A stretch of DNA of 24,299 nucleotides from Bacillota bacterium (lineage in GTDB: Bacteria; Bacillota; Clostridia; Christensenellales; UMGS416), in contig JAEYYW010000169.1 of assembly GCA_023428265.1 (NCBI GenBank), forward strand, positions 1-24,299, read 5' to 3'. Below are positions 7,601-16,942 of the stretch, piece by piece (within the stretch, counting starts at the first letter, position 1; every line of letters begins with the position of its first letter). Made by a program: the position numbers and the translations under genes. Below the pieces are notes generated by a model. That model ran no database searches, was not told where the DNA came from, and saw only the letters and a program-made list of their open reading frames with translations.

Positions 7601-8169
7601 AGGACGTGGGCTATGACCTGATCGAGGTGATGGCCTGCCCCGGCGGCTGCATCTGCGGCGCCGGCCACCCGGTGCCGGAGCGCGTGGGCGACATGCAGCA
7701 ACGCCAGCAGGTGCTTGTCAGCATAGACAAAACCTCAAAATATCGCAAATCACAGGAGAACCCGGACATTCTGCGGCTCTATAAGGAGTTTTATGGCGAG
7801 GCAGACTCGCCCTTCACCCACAAGCTGCTGCACACGCACTACACGCCGAAGAACACAGGCCGCAGCCCGATGCGCCGCATGGCCGACTCGGCATTTGAAA
7901 CGCAGGAATACACGGTGTGCCTGTGCGACAACTGCCGCAGCCAGGGTTCGGCAGAGCTTTATGACGAAATGGTGGATGCGTTCAGGCAGCTCAAGATGGA
8001 TTCCTTCGTGGAGGTCAATATGATCCGCCTGAAGAACCACGAAAACCGCGGAATCTATATGACGCTGAACGGCCAGGAGATCGAGCCGCCGCACCTGGAC
8101 GCGCTGCACAAGAGCACAGGCCGGGCCGGCAAGAGCAACCCGGCGGCGGACGACAGCCAGGAGTGGTAG
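4696..8169 (+). CDS. Fusion [FeFe]-hydrogenase with GltD-like FAD/NAD(P)H module
   Basis: A 1157-residue protein predicted to couple NAD(P)H and H2. Residues about 8-85 form a plant-type [2Fe-2S] domain with four cysteines. Residues about 104-185 are the GltD-type cysteine-rich domain (CVAPCVQEC, CGRVCPHTCEGKC). A FAD site, VAIVGAGPSGLAAA, starts at 204; an NAD(P)H site, VAVIGGGNTAIDCA, at about 335; and the closing FAD motif is FAGGDCVTGPSTV. Two [4Fe-4S] motifs follow at Cys628 and Cys671. The H-cluster motifs are TSCCPGW (777-783, with proton-relay Cys779 and ligand Cys780), VPCMAKKYE (Cys835) and MACPGGCICGAGHP (Cys981, Cys985), so all four ligands are present. The small-subunit-like tail ends near LLHTHY. 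A last domain (about 1070-1140) starts like a NuoE-type [2Fe-2S] fold but lacks its second cysteine pair. The gene is flanked by its own promoter and terminator. Reaction direction, NADH versus NADPH preference and bifurcation are inference; no hydE, hydF or hydG is in view. Confidence 0.93.
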   Translation: MKSIKDNKRIKVFVNGREMEVYSNLTILQALLQEGVHIPHLCYDIRLERSNGNCGLCVVELGQDGGRDVKSCQTPIKEGMVITTNSQRLEHYRKIRLEQLLSDHNADCVAPCVQECPAHIDIQAYLRHVNNGNFEAAVRVIKDSNPFPVVCGRVCPHTCEGKCRRNLVDSPVAINHVKRFAADWDMARETPWTPKKNPPTGKKVAIVGAGPSGLAAAYYSAIKGHDVTVFERQRHAGGMMRYGIPEYRLPKATLDQEIDTIKRLGVKVMTGKALGTHLMLEDLHRDFDAVYLAIGSWRATPMHIEGENLDGVYLGIQYLEMVTNNRQINLGDTVAVIGGGNTAIDCARTALRKGAKSVKLIYRRTRDEMPAQSYEVEEAIREGVEMHFLMAPARIELVDGQKKLHCIEMQLGEPDRSGRRRPMPVEGSDIVLDVDTVIGAIGQSTNTQFLYNDLPVKLNKWGDIEINPKTSQTSEINIFAGGDCVTGPSTVIQAVAAGRHAADAMDSFLMKGYVREENVDYSCNRGSLEDLPRWEFEEMPKLNRAKMPELSLDARRSNFNEVELGLTEEEARREARRCLKCGCSERYSCDLRKEARSHGIEFKTPVHERPYLPIVDDHPFIVRDHNKCISCGRCIAACAEIEGPDILAFYQKKGRELVGTKSGLPLSQTDCVSCGQCVNACPCGALDYRRERGQVFRALNDGSKTVVAFVAPAVRSVVSQHFNIPFDEASPFIAGLLKALGFDRVFDFSFAADLTVVEETTEFLKRVQSGGVMPQFTSCCPGWVNFVERRYPKLIPHLSSCKSPQQMMGATVKNHFAKTAGIDLKDLYVVSIVPCMAKKYEAARPEFTTEGFRDVDAVLTTAEMLEMVRLARIDTKEVEPQQFDEPYRRVSGAGVLFGASGGVAEAALRMAVEKLTGKALEDRLEFEEIRGFAGLKEAVIDAGGKKVTVAVISGLNNAEPIVEKILQGQDVGYDLIEVMACPGGCICGAGHPVPERVGDMQQRQQVLVSIDKTSKYRKSQENPDILRLYKEFYGEADSPFTHKLLHTHYTPKNTGRSPMRRMADSAFETQEYTVCLCDNCRSQGSAELYDEMVDAFRQLKMDSFVEVNMIRLKNHENRGIYMTLNGQEIEPPHLDALHKSTGRAGKSNPAADDSQEW

Positions 8170-8185
8170 CATAGCTCGTAACCAT

Positions 8186-8223
8186 GCCCCCTCCCCAATG
8201 CTATGGGGAGGGGGCAATTTATT
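8186..8223 (+). terminator. Rho-independent terminator after the hydrogenase gene
   Basis: A perfect 11-bp stem, GCCCCCTCCCC (8186-8196) with GGGGAGGGGGC (8205-8215), encloses an 8-base loop and is followed by AATTTATT. It begins 17 bases after the hydrogenase stop codon. The T-tract is interrupted but the stem is very strong. Confidence 0.8.
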
Positions 8224-8250
8224 ACGCGCCAAATCGTCTGTCTGTGCCTC

Positions 8251-8449
8251 GTAGGGGCGGGGCTCTGCTCCGCCCTGGCCAGCATCGCAGATGCAATGTT
8301 AAGCGGTGAACGAAATATTACGGTGCAACCGTAAGGTTAAATGTCGCAACTGTAACGCAAAGGGTCGGGCAAAGCCCGACCCTTCATTTATCATTTATGT
8401 TTCCATTGTTACAGGCTGTATGCAGGCCGGGACGGAACCCGGCCCCTGC
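8251..8449. repeat. Hairpin-rich spacer bounded by two covarying inverted GNAGGGGC elements
   Basis: The left element (8251-8276, plus strand) begins GTAGGGGCGGGG and folds into a 9-bp stem with a TCT loop (8255-8275). The right element (8449-8424, minus strand) begins GCAGGGGCCGGG and folds into a 7-bp stem (8425-8431 with 8438-8444). Aligned base for base over 26 positions, they differ at seven. Two of these, positions 9 and 23, form a G-C to C-G swap that keeps the pair. Between them lie three more three-base-loop hairpins: GCATC-GCA-GATGC (8282-8294), TTACGGT-GCA-ACCGTAA (8318-8334) and AGGGTCGGGC-AAA-GCCCGACCCT (8361-8383). No open reading frame or obvious target-site duplication is visible. 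It may be a small non-autonomous repeat, or several independent repeats. Confidence 0.55.
8360..8392. terminator. Strong hairpin between convergent hydrogenase and secA genes
   Basis: An 11-bp perfect stem (8360-8370 with 8374-8384) closes a 3-base AAA loop. Plus-strand sequence after it reads TCATTTATC and minus-strand sequence after it reads TGCGTTAC, so neither T-tract is good. It could serve as a weak bidirectional terminator, and is the best candidate I see for ending secA transcription. Confidence 0.4.
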
Positions 8450-8452
8450 TGA

Positions 8453-11149
<2,697 letters not shown>

Positions 11150-11178
11150 CTTCTGTATCCTTCCCTTTCGATCGATCC

Positions 11179-11208
11179 ATTTTATCATTTTTGACCAATG
11201 CAAGGCAA
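11179..11208 (-). promoter_or_regulatory. Probable secA promoter with extended -10
   Basis: On the minus strand TGATAAAAT (11187-11179) combines a TGn extension with a five-of-six -10 hexamer. TTGCCT (11208-11203) lies 18 bases upstream as a weak -35. A perfect TTGACA (11214-11209) is 24 bases from this -10, too far for normal spacing. The predicted start is about 25 bases before the secA ATG. Confidence 0.5.
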
Positions 11209-11316
11209 TGTCAATGGATGCGAGAAGATCAGTTTTTATAGATTCTTTACAATTGCGCTAGCGCTCCGCCTCCGGCAACGCAGCCAGCCGCAATCGCCGT
11301 TGAGCAAGCTCCATGC

Positions 11317-11368
11317 AAAAAACACCCCAACGGCCACGCAGTTTGCCTGCTGTTTGGCAGTTGGGGTG
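11317..11368 (-). terminator. Rho-independent terminator of the cheW-chemoreceptor unit
   Basis: Read on the minus strand, CACCCCAAC (11368-11360) pairs perfectly with GTTGGGGTG (11331-11323) and is followed at once by six T residues (11322-11317). The 28-base loop contains an inner TGCC/GGCA hairpin, making the structure branched. It lies about 30 bases after the chemoreceptor stop codon. Confidence 0.82.
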
Positions 11369-11398
11369 CATTGTCATGGGGGAACTCCCCACATCAGC

Positions 11399-13912
11399 TT
11401 AGTATTTTCCGAAGTCGTTGTCGCTCATTGAAATCTTGGGCTTGCCCGCTTTGCCTTCCGGCAGCGTCTTGCCGTGGGCGGAGGGCTGGAAACTTGCCTT
11501 CTGGCCGCCAGCGAGCGACTGACCCCTCAGGCTGAAGCGGCCCACCATTTCCTTCAGGATCTGCGCCTGGCTGGAAAGCTCTTCGCTGGCCGCCGCGCTT
11601 TCCTCGGCTGTGGCCGAGTTGGTCTGTGTGACCTGGCTCACCTGCTCGATGCCGCGATTCACCTGGGCAACAGCGGTGGCCTGCTCGTTGCTGGCTTGTG
11701 CGATGCCCGCCACCAGCTCGGTGGCCTGCTCCACGCCCTTCACGATTTCACGCAAAGCGTCCGCCGTCTCATTGGCAATCGACGTACCGGCTCTGGCCTT
11801 GTTGATGGAGCTTTCGATCATCGTCGTGGTTTCTTTCGCGGCGTTGGCGCTGCGCTGCGCCAGGTTGCGCACCTCTTCGGCCACCACGGCAAAACCGCGG
11901 CCATGCTGGCCGGCCCGGGCCGCCTCCACGGCGGCGTTCAGCGCCAGCATGTTGGTCTGGAAGGCGATTTCGTCAATCACTTTGATCACTCTGGAGATGC
12001 TGGCGGAGGCGTCGTTGATCTCCGCCATCGCCTGCTGGAGCTCGCTCATGCGTTCGTTGCCGTTCACGGCGCTGTCGCGGACGGCGCCGGCCAGCTCATT
12101 GGCCCGGTTGGCATTCAGCGCGTTCTGGCGGGTCTGGGCGGCGATCTCGGAAAGCGAGGCCGTCAGCTCCTCGATGGCGCTGGCCTGCTCCGTGGCGCCC
12201 TGGCTCAGCGACTGACTGCCATCAGACACCTGCCGGGTGCCGGAAGCCACCTGCTCCGCAGTGGTGTTAATGTCGCCAAGCACGGTGTTCAGCGAATCCG
12301 CAATGACGTTGATGGACTCGGAGATGCCTGAGAAGTCACCCTTCCACGCCTCCACGTCCTCAATGGAAATGTCGCCGTCGGCCATACGCTTCAGGATGCC
12401 GGAAATATCAGACACATAACCCTTCAGCGTGGAAAGCGCGCTGGAGAGGTTCACGCCGAGCTCCACGAAAATCTCACGCTCGGTGGAGGTGAATTCATCC
12501 CCCTCGCCAACGATATACTCGAAGTTCAGGTTCCCCTGCGCCAGCTCATCCAGCGCCGAGGAGAGCTTGGTCACCTCTGTGCTCAGATATTCATTGGCGC
12601 GGCTTCGGGCTGTGGTGTTCTGGATCAGCTCGATGTGACCGATCCTCTCCCCGTGGGCATCCAGGATGTAGCTGGTGTCCACCTGGTAGCTCATGCCGTT
12701 TTCTTCAAAGATCGATTGCATGTCACCGGCGCGCAGCCTGGCGACGCCGCAATTCTCGGAGCGGCACATCGCTGAGTTCCAGCTGGTGCACTGCCTGCCG
12801 AGCAGCTCCGCCCTGGTCATGCCGATCACCTTTTCAACCTCGCGGTTGATAAACGTCCAGTTCATGTCCATATCGGTGACCGACATCGGGATCGGCACGG
12901 CGTCCAGCAGCGCTTCATACCACACCACCTTGGCCACGACCACATCCAGCGTGCGGTTGACGCCGTCCACGATCTTCTGATAGTCACCCAGGTGGGCGGT
13001 CACGTCGGCCCGGGTGTCAAACTTGCCCGCAGTGGCCGCAGACACGAGCATGTCCGCGTCGGCCACCAGGCGGTTGATGGAATCCACAACGCTTTGGAAC
13101 GAGCGGGCGAGCACGCCCACCTCATCTCTGCCGTGCATATTGATCGTGAAGTTTGTGTCGCCGGAAGAAAGCTTGTTTGCTGCTTTCGCCAGCTTGCGCA
13201 GCGGCCTGCTGATGCCGGCGGCGATGATGAGGCTCAGCCCCACAGACAAAGCAAATGCCGTGCCGGCGATGCCCCACATCATTGTGGTGAACTCTTTGGC
13301 CTGCTGGGCGTTTGCCTTTTCAACCTTGCCGGCTTCCCCCACCAAAGTGTCCTTCAGGGTCTTCAGCTTCTGCTCAATCAAGTAAACCTTCATGGGCAGA
13401 TTGCGGTTTGTGAACTTATCCTGGGCGCCGTCAAACGATTTGGCGGTGATATCTGCCTGGATCTCCGCAACATCCTGCATGTATTCCTTGACCTGGGAAT
13501 CCAGGTCATTGAGATTTGACAGGATGTATTGGTTTTGATTGGTGCTCAGAAACGACCGGAGATTGCTGATGTAGGAATAAACTCCCGCCGCGCTCACTGA
13601 TTTGTTTTCTTTATTTCTCAGCGAGGCATCCAGGTTGGTCTTCAGTGTAGAAAGGTCTGAAACCATATTGGCGATCACATACATCGGATAGGCGTAATTG
13701 CGGTACATCGCGTTGACGTCCGTGCTGGACCGTTGCACCTGAAAAAGCGCGACAACACCTGTCACGCTGCTCAGCAGGCACACCACGATGAACCCGGCCA
13801 TCACCTTATACATGATTTTGATATGATTGGTCCAGTTAAAAAGCTTCCCAATGTGCTTGACCCATCCAAAAAGTTTCCCAATTTGTTTGAGCCATCCGAA
13901 GAGCCTTTTCAT
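11399..13912 (-). CDS. Methyl-accepting chemotaxis protein with poly-HAMP and PAS domains
   Basis: An 837-residue transmembrane chemoreceptor that controls CheA through CheW. After an odd N-terminal tandem repeat (residues 4-33) comes membrane segment 1 (about 36-58). A helical, four-helix-bundle-like external domain (about 60-210) and membrane segment 2 (about 212-233) follow. Next are HAMP (235-285) and a second HAMP-like unit (about 286-325). A PAS domain (331-435) carries Cys375, Cys383 and Cys388. Two more HAMP-like units (about 447-495 and 500-545) lead into the signalling hairpin. The tip contains IDEIAFQTNMLALNAAVEAARAG in consecutive pieces (646-668) and GRGFAVVAEEVRNLAQRS (671-688). 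No CheR-docking pentapeptide is seen at the C-terminus. The upstream binding site is weak (AAAGGGGA, about 11 bases). It follows cheW by 33 bases and ends before a clear terminator. The ligand is unknown. Confidence 0.93.
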   Translation of the reverse strand: MKRLFGWLKQIGKLFGWVKHIGKLFNWTNHIKIMYKVMAGFIVVCLLSSVTGVVALFQVQRSSTDVNAMYRNYAYPMYVIANMVSDLSTLKTNLDASLRNKENKSVSAAGVYSYISNLRSFLSTNQNQYILSNLNDLDSQVKEYMQDVAEIQADITAKSFDGAQDKFTNRNLPMKVYLIEQKLKTLKDTLVGEAGKVEKANAQQAKEFTTMMWGIAGTAFALSVGLSLIIAAGISRPLRKLAKAANKLSSGDTNFTINMHGRDEVGVLARSFQSVVDSINRLVADADMLVSAATAGKFDTRADVTAHLGDYQKIVDGVNRTLDVVVAKVVWYEALLDAVPIPMSVTDMDMNWTFINREVEKVIGMTRAELLGRQCTSWNSAMCRSENCGVARLRAGDMQSIFEENGMSYQVDTSYILDAHGERIGHIELIQNTTARSRANEYLSTEVTKLSSALDELAQGNLNFEYIVGEGDEFTSTEREIFVELGVNLSSALSTLKGYVSDISGILKRMADGDISIEDVEAWKGDFSGISESINVIADSLNTVLGDINTTAEQVASGTRQVSDGSQSLSQGATEQASAIEELTASLSEIAAQTRQNALNANRANELAGAVRDSAVNGNERMSELQQAMAEINDASASISRVIKVIDEIAFQTNMLALNAAVEAARAGQHGRGFAVVAEEVRNLAQRSANAAKETTTMIESSINKARAGTSIANETADALREIVKGVEQATELVAGIAQASNEQATAVAQVNRGIEQVSQVTQTNSATAEESAAASEELSSQAQILKEMVGRFSLRGQSLAGGQKASFQPSAHGKTLPEGKAGKPKISMSDNDFGKY
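13814..13903 (-). repeat. Three tandem 30-base units coding the receptor's N-terminus
   Basis: Three consecutive 30-base units encode LFGWLKQIGK, LFGWVKHIGK and LFNWTNHIKI (residues 4-13, 14-23 and 24-33). The first two units are identical at 24 of 30 bases; the third is more diverged. They lie before the first membrane segment, so they should be cytoplasmic or lie along the membrane. Confidence 0.85.
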
Positions 13913-13945
13913 AAAGCGGCTATCCCCTTTCCCCCTTACCGGCTT

Positions 13946-14428
13946 TCAGCCAAGGTTTTCCAGTTCGGCAAGCTCGCTGCCCTTAAACAGCTTGTCGCAA
14001 TCCAGCAGCAGCTTCACATCGTTGCCGACCTTTCCGATGGCCTTGATGTAGCGGTTCTGCGCGCCCGTGCGCCAGTCCGGCGGAGGAACCACATTGGCGT
14101 CGTCAATGGTGATGACCTCGGAAACACTGTCCACAATCAGGCCCACGCAAATATCCTGGATATCCACCACGACAATGCAGGTTCTGTCATTATATTCCAG
14201 CTCTTCACGCCCAAAACGCAGGCGAATGTCGATAACAGGGATGATCTTCCCGCGCAGATTGATCACGCCCTTGACATAGCTGGGCACCTCTGGGATGGGT
14301 GTGATGGGCTGCACTCCCACGATCTCGGTCACATTCCGGATCTCCAGGCCATAAGCCTCGCTGCCCAGTGCGAAAGTAAGGTAACGGCCGTGTTGGGTAT
14401 CCTCTTCCAGATACTGGTTGTTTTCCAT
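13946..14428 (-). CDS. cheW: Chemotaxis coupling protein CheW
   Basis: A 160-residue soluble adaptor that links chemoreceptors to the CheA kinase. It is a single CheW/SH3-like domain. Recognisable blocks are YLTFALGSEAYGLEIRNVTE near residue 16, PEVPSYVKGVINLRGKIIPV near residue 46, the second-half strand VGLIVDSVSEVITI and the C-terminal LLLDCDKLF. Length is normal. The ATG at 14428 follows a weak AAGGATG. The gene is separated from cheA by 295 bases with a terminator and a possibly folded leader, and lies 33 bases before the chemoreceptor gene, so cheW and the receptor probably form their own transcript. Confidence 0.95.
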   Translation of the reverse strand: MENNQYLEEDTQHGRYLTFALGSEAYGLEIRNVTEIVGVQPITPIPEVPSYVKGVINLRGKIIPVIDIRLRFGREELEYNDRTCIVVVDIQDICVGLIVDSVSEVITIDDANVVPPPDWRTGAQNRYIKAIGKVGNDVKLLLDCDKLFKGSELAELENLG

Positions 14429-14512
14429 AACCTACACCATCCTTATCGACAAGTTGGGATTCACTCCTGATAATTACCCATGATACGCCTTGAATAAACA
14501 AGACAACGGAAA

Positions 14513-14614
14513 TTCGCCCGTCCGGAGGCGAAAAAGAGGATATTTTCCATATGGCAGAGCACCGAAATGCGCCATCGGTGAGCCGGCGGCACAAGCAGCC
14601 CTGCCGGTGCCACC
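14513..14614 (-). other. Candidate structured leader upstream of cheW
   Basis: The cheA-cheW spacer, past the terminator, holds several inverted repeats. CACCGA (14560-14565) pairs with TCGGTG (14575-14580). CCGGC (14583-14587) can pair with GCCGG (14603-14607), while overlapping GGCAC (14588-14592) can pair with GTGCC (14607-14611). TGGCA (14552-14556) can pair with TGCCA (14608-14612) and would enclose the rest. Nearer cheW, TTCGCC (14513-14518) pairs with GGCGAA (14527-14532). Some pairings exclude each other. No known riboswitch consensus was recognised and no convincing promoter was found, so RNA status is speculative. Confidence 0.3.
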
Positions 14615-14649
14615 ATGCAGAAACCCTTCACAGGCAAACTGCGGAAATG

Positions 14650-14694
14650 AAAAAAAGCCGCGGTGGGGAGCCTCCCTGCTCCGCCGCCGGGCTT
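14650..14694 (-). terminator. Rho-independent terminator after cheA
   Basis: On the minus strand AAGCC (14694-14690) pairs with GGCTT (14659-14655), with further G+C pairing inside. Seven T residues follow (14656-14650). It lies about 30 bases past the cheA stop. A small TTGCC/GGCAA hairpin sits between the stop and the terminator. Confidence 0.8.
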
Positions 14695-14723
14695 GTTTGA
14701 ATCGTTGCCGATAAGGCAATCAC

Positions 14724-16889
14724 TTACATCAGGCAGCGCATGATCTCCGTGGTGTCCAGAATCAGGCTGATGCTGCCGTCACCCAGAATCGTGCAGCCGC
14801 CGATGCCGGCCCTTGCCTTGATGCCAAAGCGCACCAAATAGTAGGGCAGAGGCTTCACAACCACCTGCTGCTCGCCGATCAGCCGGTCGGCAAACAAGCA
14901 AACCGTTTTGCCGTCGCTTTCAATGACCAGCAGGATGCCGTCGGTGAGCTCGGTGACCTCTGTCTGGATGCTGTATGCATTGTGCAGGCGGATTACCGGC
15001 AGGCACTGGCCCCGCAGCATGATCATTTCATGGTCGTCGGTGTCGCGCACAATGGCGTGATCACTGGGGCGGAACGCTTCCTTGATGGATATCGTGGGCA
15101 CGGTGAACACAGAGCTGCCGACGGAGAACATCATGCCGTCGATAATGGCCAGCGTGAGCGGGATCTTGATCGTGACCGTGGTGCCGTGACCGGGCACACT
15201 GTCAATCGTCACGCTGCCGCCGACTTTCTCAATGTTCTGCTTCACCACATCCATACCGACGCCGCGGCCGGAGAATTCGGTCACCTTATCCTTGGTGGAG
15301 AAGCCGGGCATCAGCAGAATCTGGCTCACTTCCCGGTCAGACATTTCGTTTTCCGGCTTGGTGAGCAGGTTCATGTCGCGGGCTTTTTTGAGGATGGACT
15401 CGCGGTTGATGCCTCTGCCGTCGTCGGCCACAGTGATCAGCACGTCGCCGCCGGTGTTCACCGCTTCCAGGCGGATGCGGCCCATCTCAGGCTTGCCGGC
15501 CTTCAGGCGCTCCTCGGGGGGCTCCATCCCGTGGTCCATCGCGTTGCGAATCAGGTGCATCAGCGGGTCTGAGAGGTTGTCGATGATGTTTTTATCCACC
15601 TCGGTCTCTTCACCGGCGATGATCAGGTCCGCTTCCTTTTCCAGCTTCTTGCCCATATCGCGCACGATGCGCGTCATCTTGTGGAAGGTGTTGGCCACCG
15701 GGATCATCCTGACGGACATCACCAGATCCTGCAGCTCATCCATGAGCTTTCGGAGCTGCCGGGCCGCCTTCTGGAAATTATCCAGTGGCAGGCCATCCAG
15801 GTCGGGGTTGTGAGTGACCATGGATTCGCTGATCACAATCTCCCCCACCAGGTCCATCAGGCTGTCCAGCTTGGAGATGTTCACGGAGATCTGGCTTTGC
15901 TTCACGGAGCGCAGCAGTGTTTCCCGCTTTTCCTGGGCATCCTCTTTGCCGGCCTGGCTGTCAGCCTGCACCTCTGCCGGCGCGGCAGGAGCCGCCATGG
16001 CTGCCGGGGCAGACACGGCAACGGGTGCCGGATCCGGCTCCGGTGCAGAAGCCTGCGCCGCCACCAGGGCTGCCTCGGCAGGCGCAGGATCGCCCACGCC
16101 ATCTAGCTCCAGCGTGAACGTTTTCAAAAACATCGTCTGATCAAACAGGTGTTCAAACCTGGCGCGATCCTCGCTGGTGGTGAACTGGATGGAAAAACCG
16201 GTGGCCTGGATCTCGGCGGCGGTCTGCTCATCATCGAGCAGTGCATCGGGTTGATAAACCATATCGATGCACAGATCCTTCATGTTGTGCACCAGACCAA
16301 ACGCCCGGATGTTTTCCATCTGGCAGTTTTCGTCAAACATCACATGGGCCCGGTAACGGGTCACACCCTGATCCAGAGGCAGCTCCTCCGCGGAGACGGG
16401 GGGTGCTTCAGGCACAGCCGCCACCTTTGCGGGCTCAGCCTTGGCGGGCTTCGCAGGCTGCTCTTTGGGCTTTGACACCACTTCCCCGGCCTTCAGGGCC
16501 TTGGCAAATTCCCGGATCTCGCTGGCCAGGCTGTCGGGCTTGCCGTCAGCCTCCAGGTTGTTCATGATCTTTGCAATTTCGTTCTTGATGAAGTCGGATG
16601 CGCGGAGCACATAATCCACCACGTCGGAAAATGGGAACGTGGCATTCTTGTTTTCGCGGATGAAATAAAACATATCCTCCACGGCGTGGGCCAGTGAGGA
16701 AATGTTGTCATACATCATCATCGCCGACGAACCCTTGATCGTGTGCATCGTGCGGAAGATTTCGTTGATGCTTTCCGTGGAAAGGTTGTTGGCTTTCTCT
16801 GAATCCAGCATGATTTCTTCCAGCTGCTCCAGCAGCTGGCTGGTTTCAAAGATAAATATCTCCATCAAGGGGTTGGAATTGTCAGCCAT
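14724..16889 (-). CDS. cheA: Chemotaxis sensor histidine kinase CheA
   Basis: The kinase of the chemotaxis signalling array, 721 residues. It autophosphorylates and passes phosphate to CheY. P1 (Hpt) at about 1-130 has the phospho-accepting His49 in TMHTIKGSSAMM. An Ala/Pro/Lys-rich linker leads to a P2-like response-regulator docking domain (about 175-280), then another Ala/Pro linker. The P3 dimerisation helices contain ISKLDSLMDLVGEIVISES. The P4 ATP-binding motifs are HLIRNAMDHGMEPPEER (N box), VADDGRGI (G1) and GRGVGMDVV (G2). The C-terminal P5 CheW-like domain contains MLRGQCLPVIRL. The ATG at 16889 follows a very strong GGGAGGT seven bases upstream. cheY lies 128 bases upstream on the same strand, separated by a hairpin-rich spacer; a terminator follows the gene. 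Confidence 0.97.
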   Translation of the reverse strand: MADNSNPLMEIFIFETSQLLEQLEEIMLDSEKANNLSTESINEIFRTMHTIKGSSAMMMYDNISSLAHAVEDMFYFIRENKNATFPFSDVVDYVLRASDFIKNEIAKIMNNLEADGKPDSLASEIREFAKALKAGEVVSKPKEQPAKPAKAEPAKVAAVPEAPPVSAEELPLDQGVTRYRAHVMFDENCQMENIRAFGLVHNMKDLCIDMVYQPDALLDDEQTAAEIQATGFSIQFTTSEDRARFEHLFDQTMFLKTFTLELDGVGDPAPAEAALVAAQASAPEPDPAPVAVSAPAAMAAPAAPAEVQADSQAGKEDAQEKRETLLRSVKQSQISVNISKLDSLMDLVGEIVISESMVTHNPDLDGLPLDNFQKAARQLRKLMDELQDLVMSVRMIPVANTFHKMTRIVRDMGKKLEKEADLIIAGEETEVDKNIIDNLSDPLMHLIRNAMDHGMEPPEERLKAGKPEMGRIRLEAVNTGGDVLITVADDGRGINRESILKKARDMNLLTKPENEMSDREVSQILLMPGFSTKDKVTEFSGRGVGMDVVKQNIEKVGGSVTIDSVPGHGTTVTIKIPLTLAIIDGMMFSVGSSVFTVPTISIKEAFRPSDHAIVRDTDDHEMIMLRGQCLPVIRLHNAYSIQTEVTELTDGILLVIESDGKTVCLFADRLIGEQQVVVKPLPYYLVRFGIKARAGIGGCTILGDGSISLILDTTEIMRCLM

Positions 16890-16942
16890 GGTTTACCTCC
16901 CGTCGGCGAATCTGCGGCGCAGCATACAGGGTGAGGCTGCCC

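Noticed and set aside
11209..11214. Perfect TTGACA (minus strand) as the secA -35
   Set aside because: It is 24 bases from the only good -10, outside workable spacing.
14436..14450. GTCGATAA just before cheW as a sigma-D promoter
   Set aside because: It overlaps the ribosome binding region of cheW, would leave almost no leader, and has no -35 partner.
14549..14614. c-di-GMP (GEMM) riboswitch before cheW
   Set aside because: The conserved GEMM core and tetraloop-receptor features are absent; only a general hairpin pattern and a chance CACCGATGG string are seen.
14707..14714. GCCGATAA on the plus strand, a perfect sigma-D -10 element
   Set aside because: There is no TAAA-like -35 at the right distance and no plus-strand gene downstream; the bases belong to a TTGCC/GGCAA hairpin after cheA.
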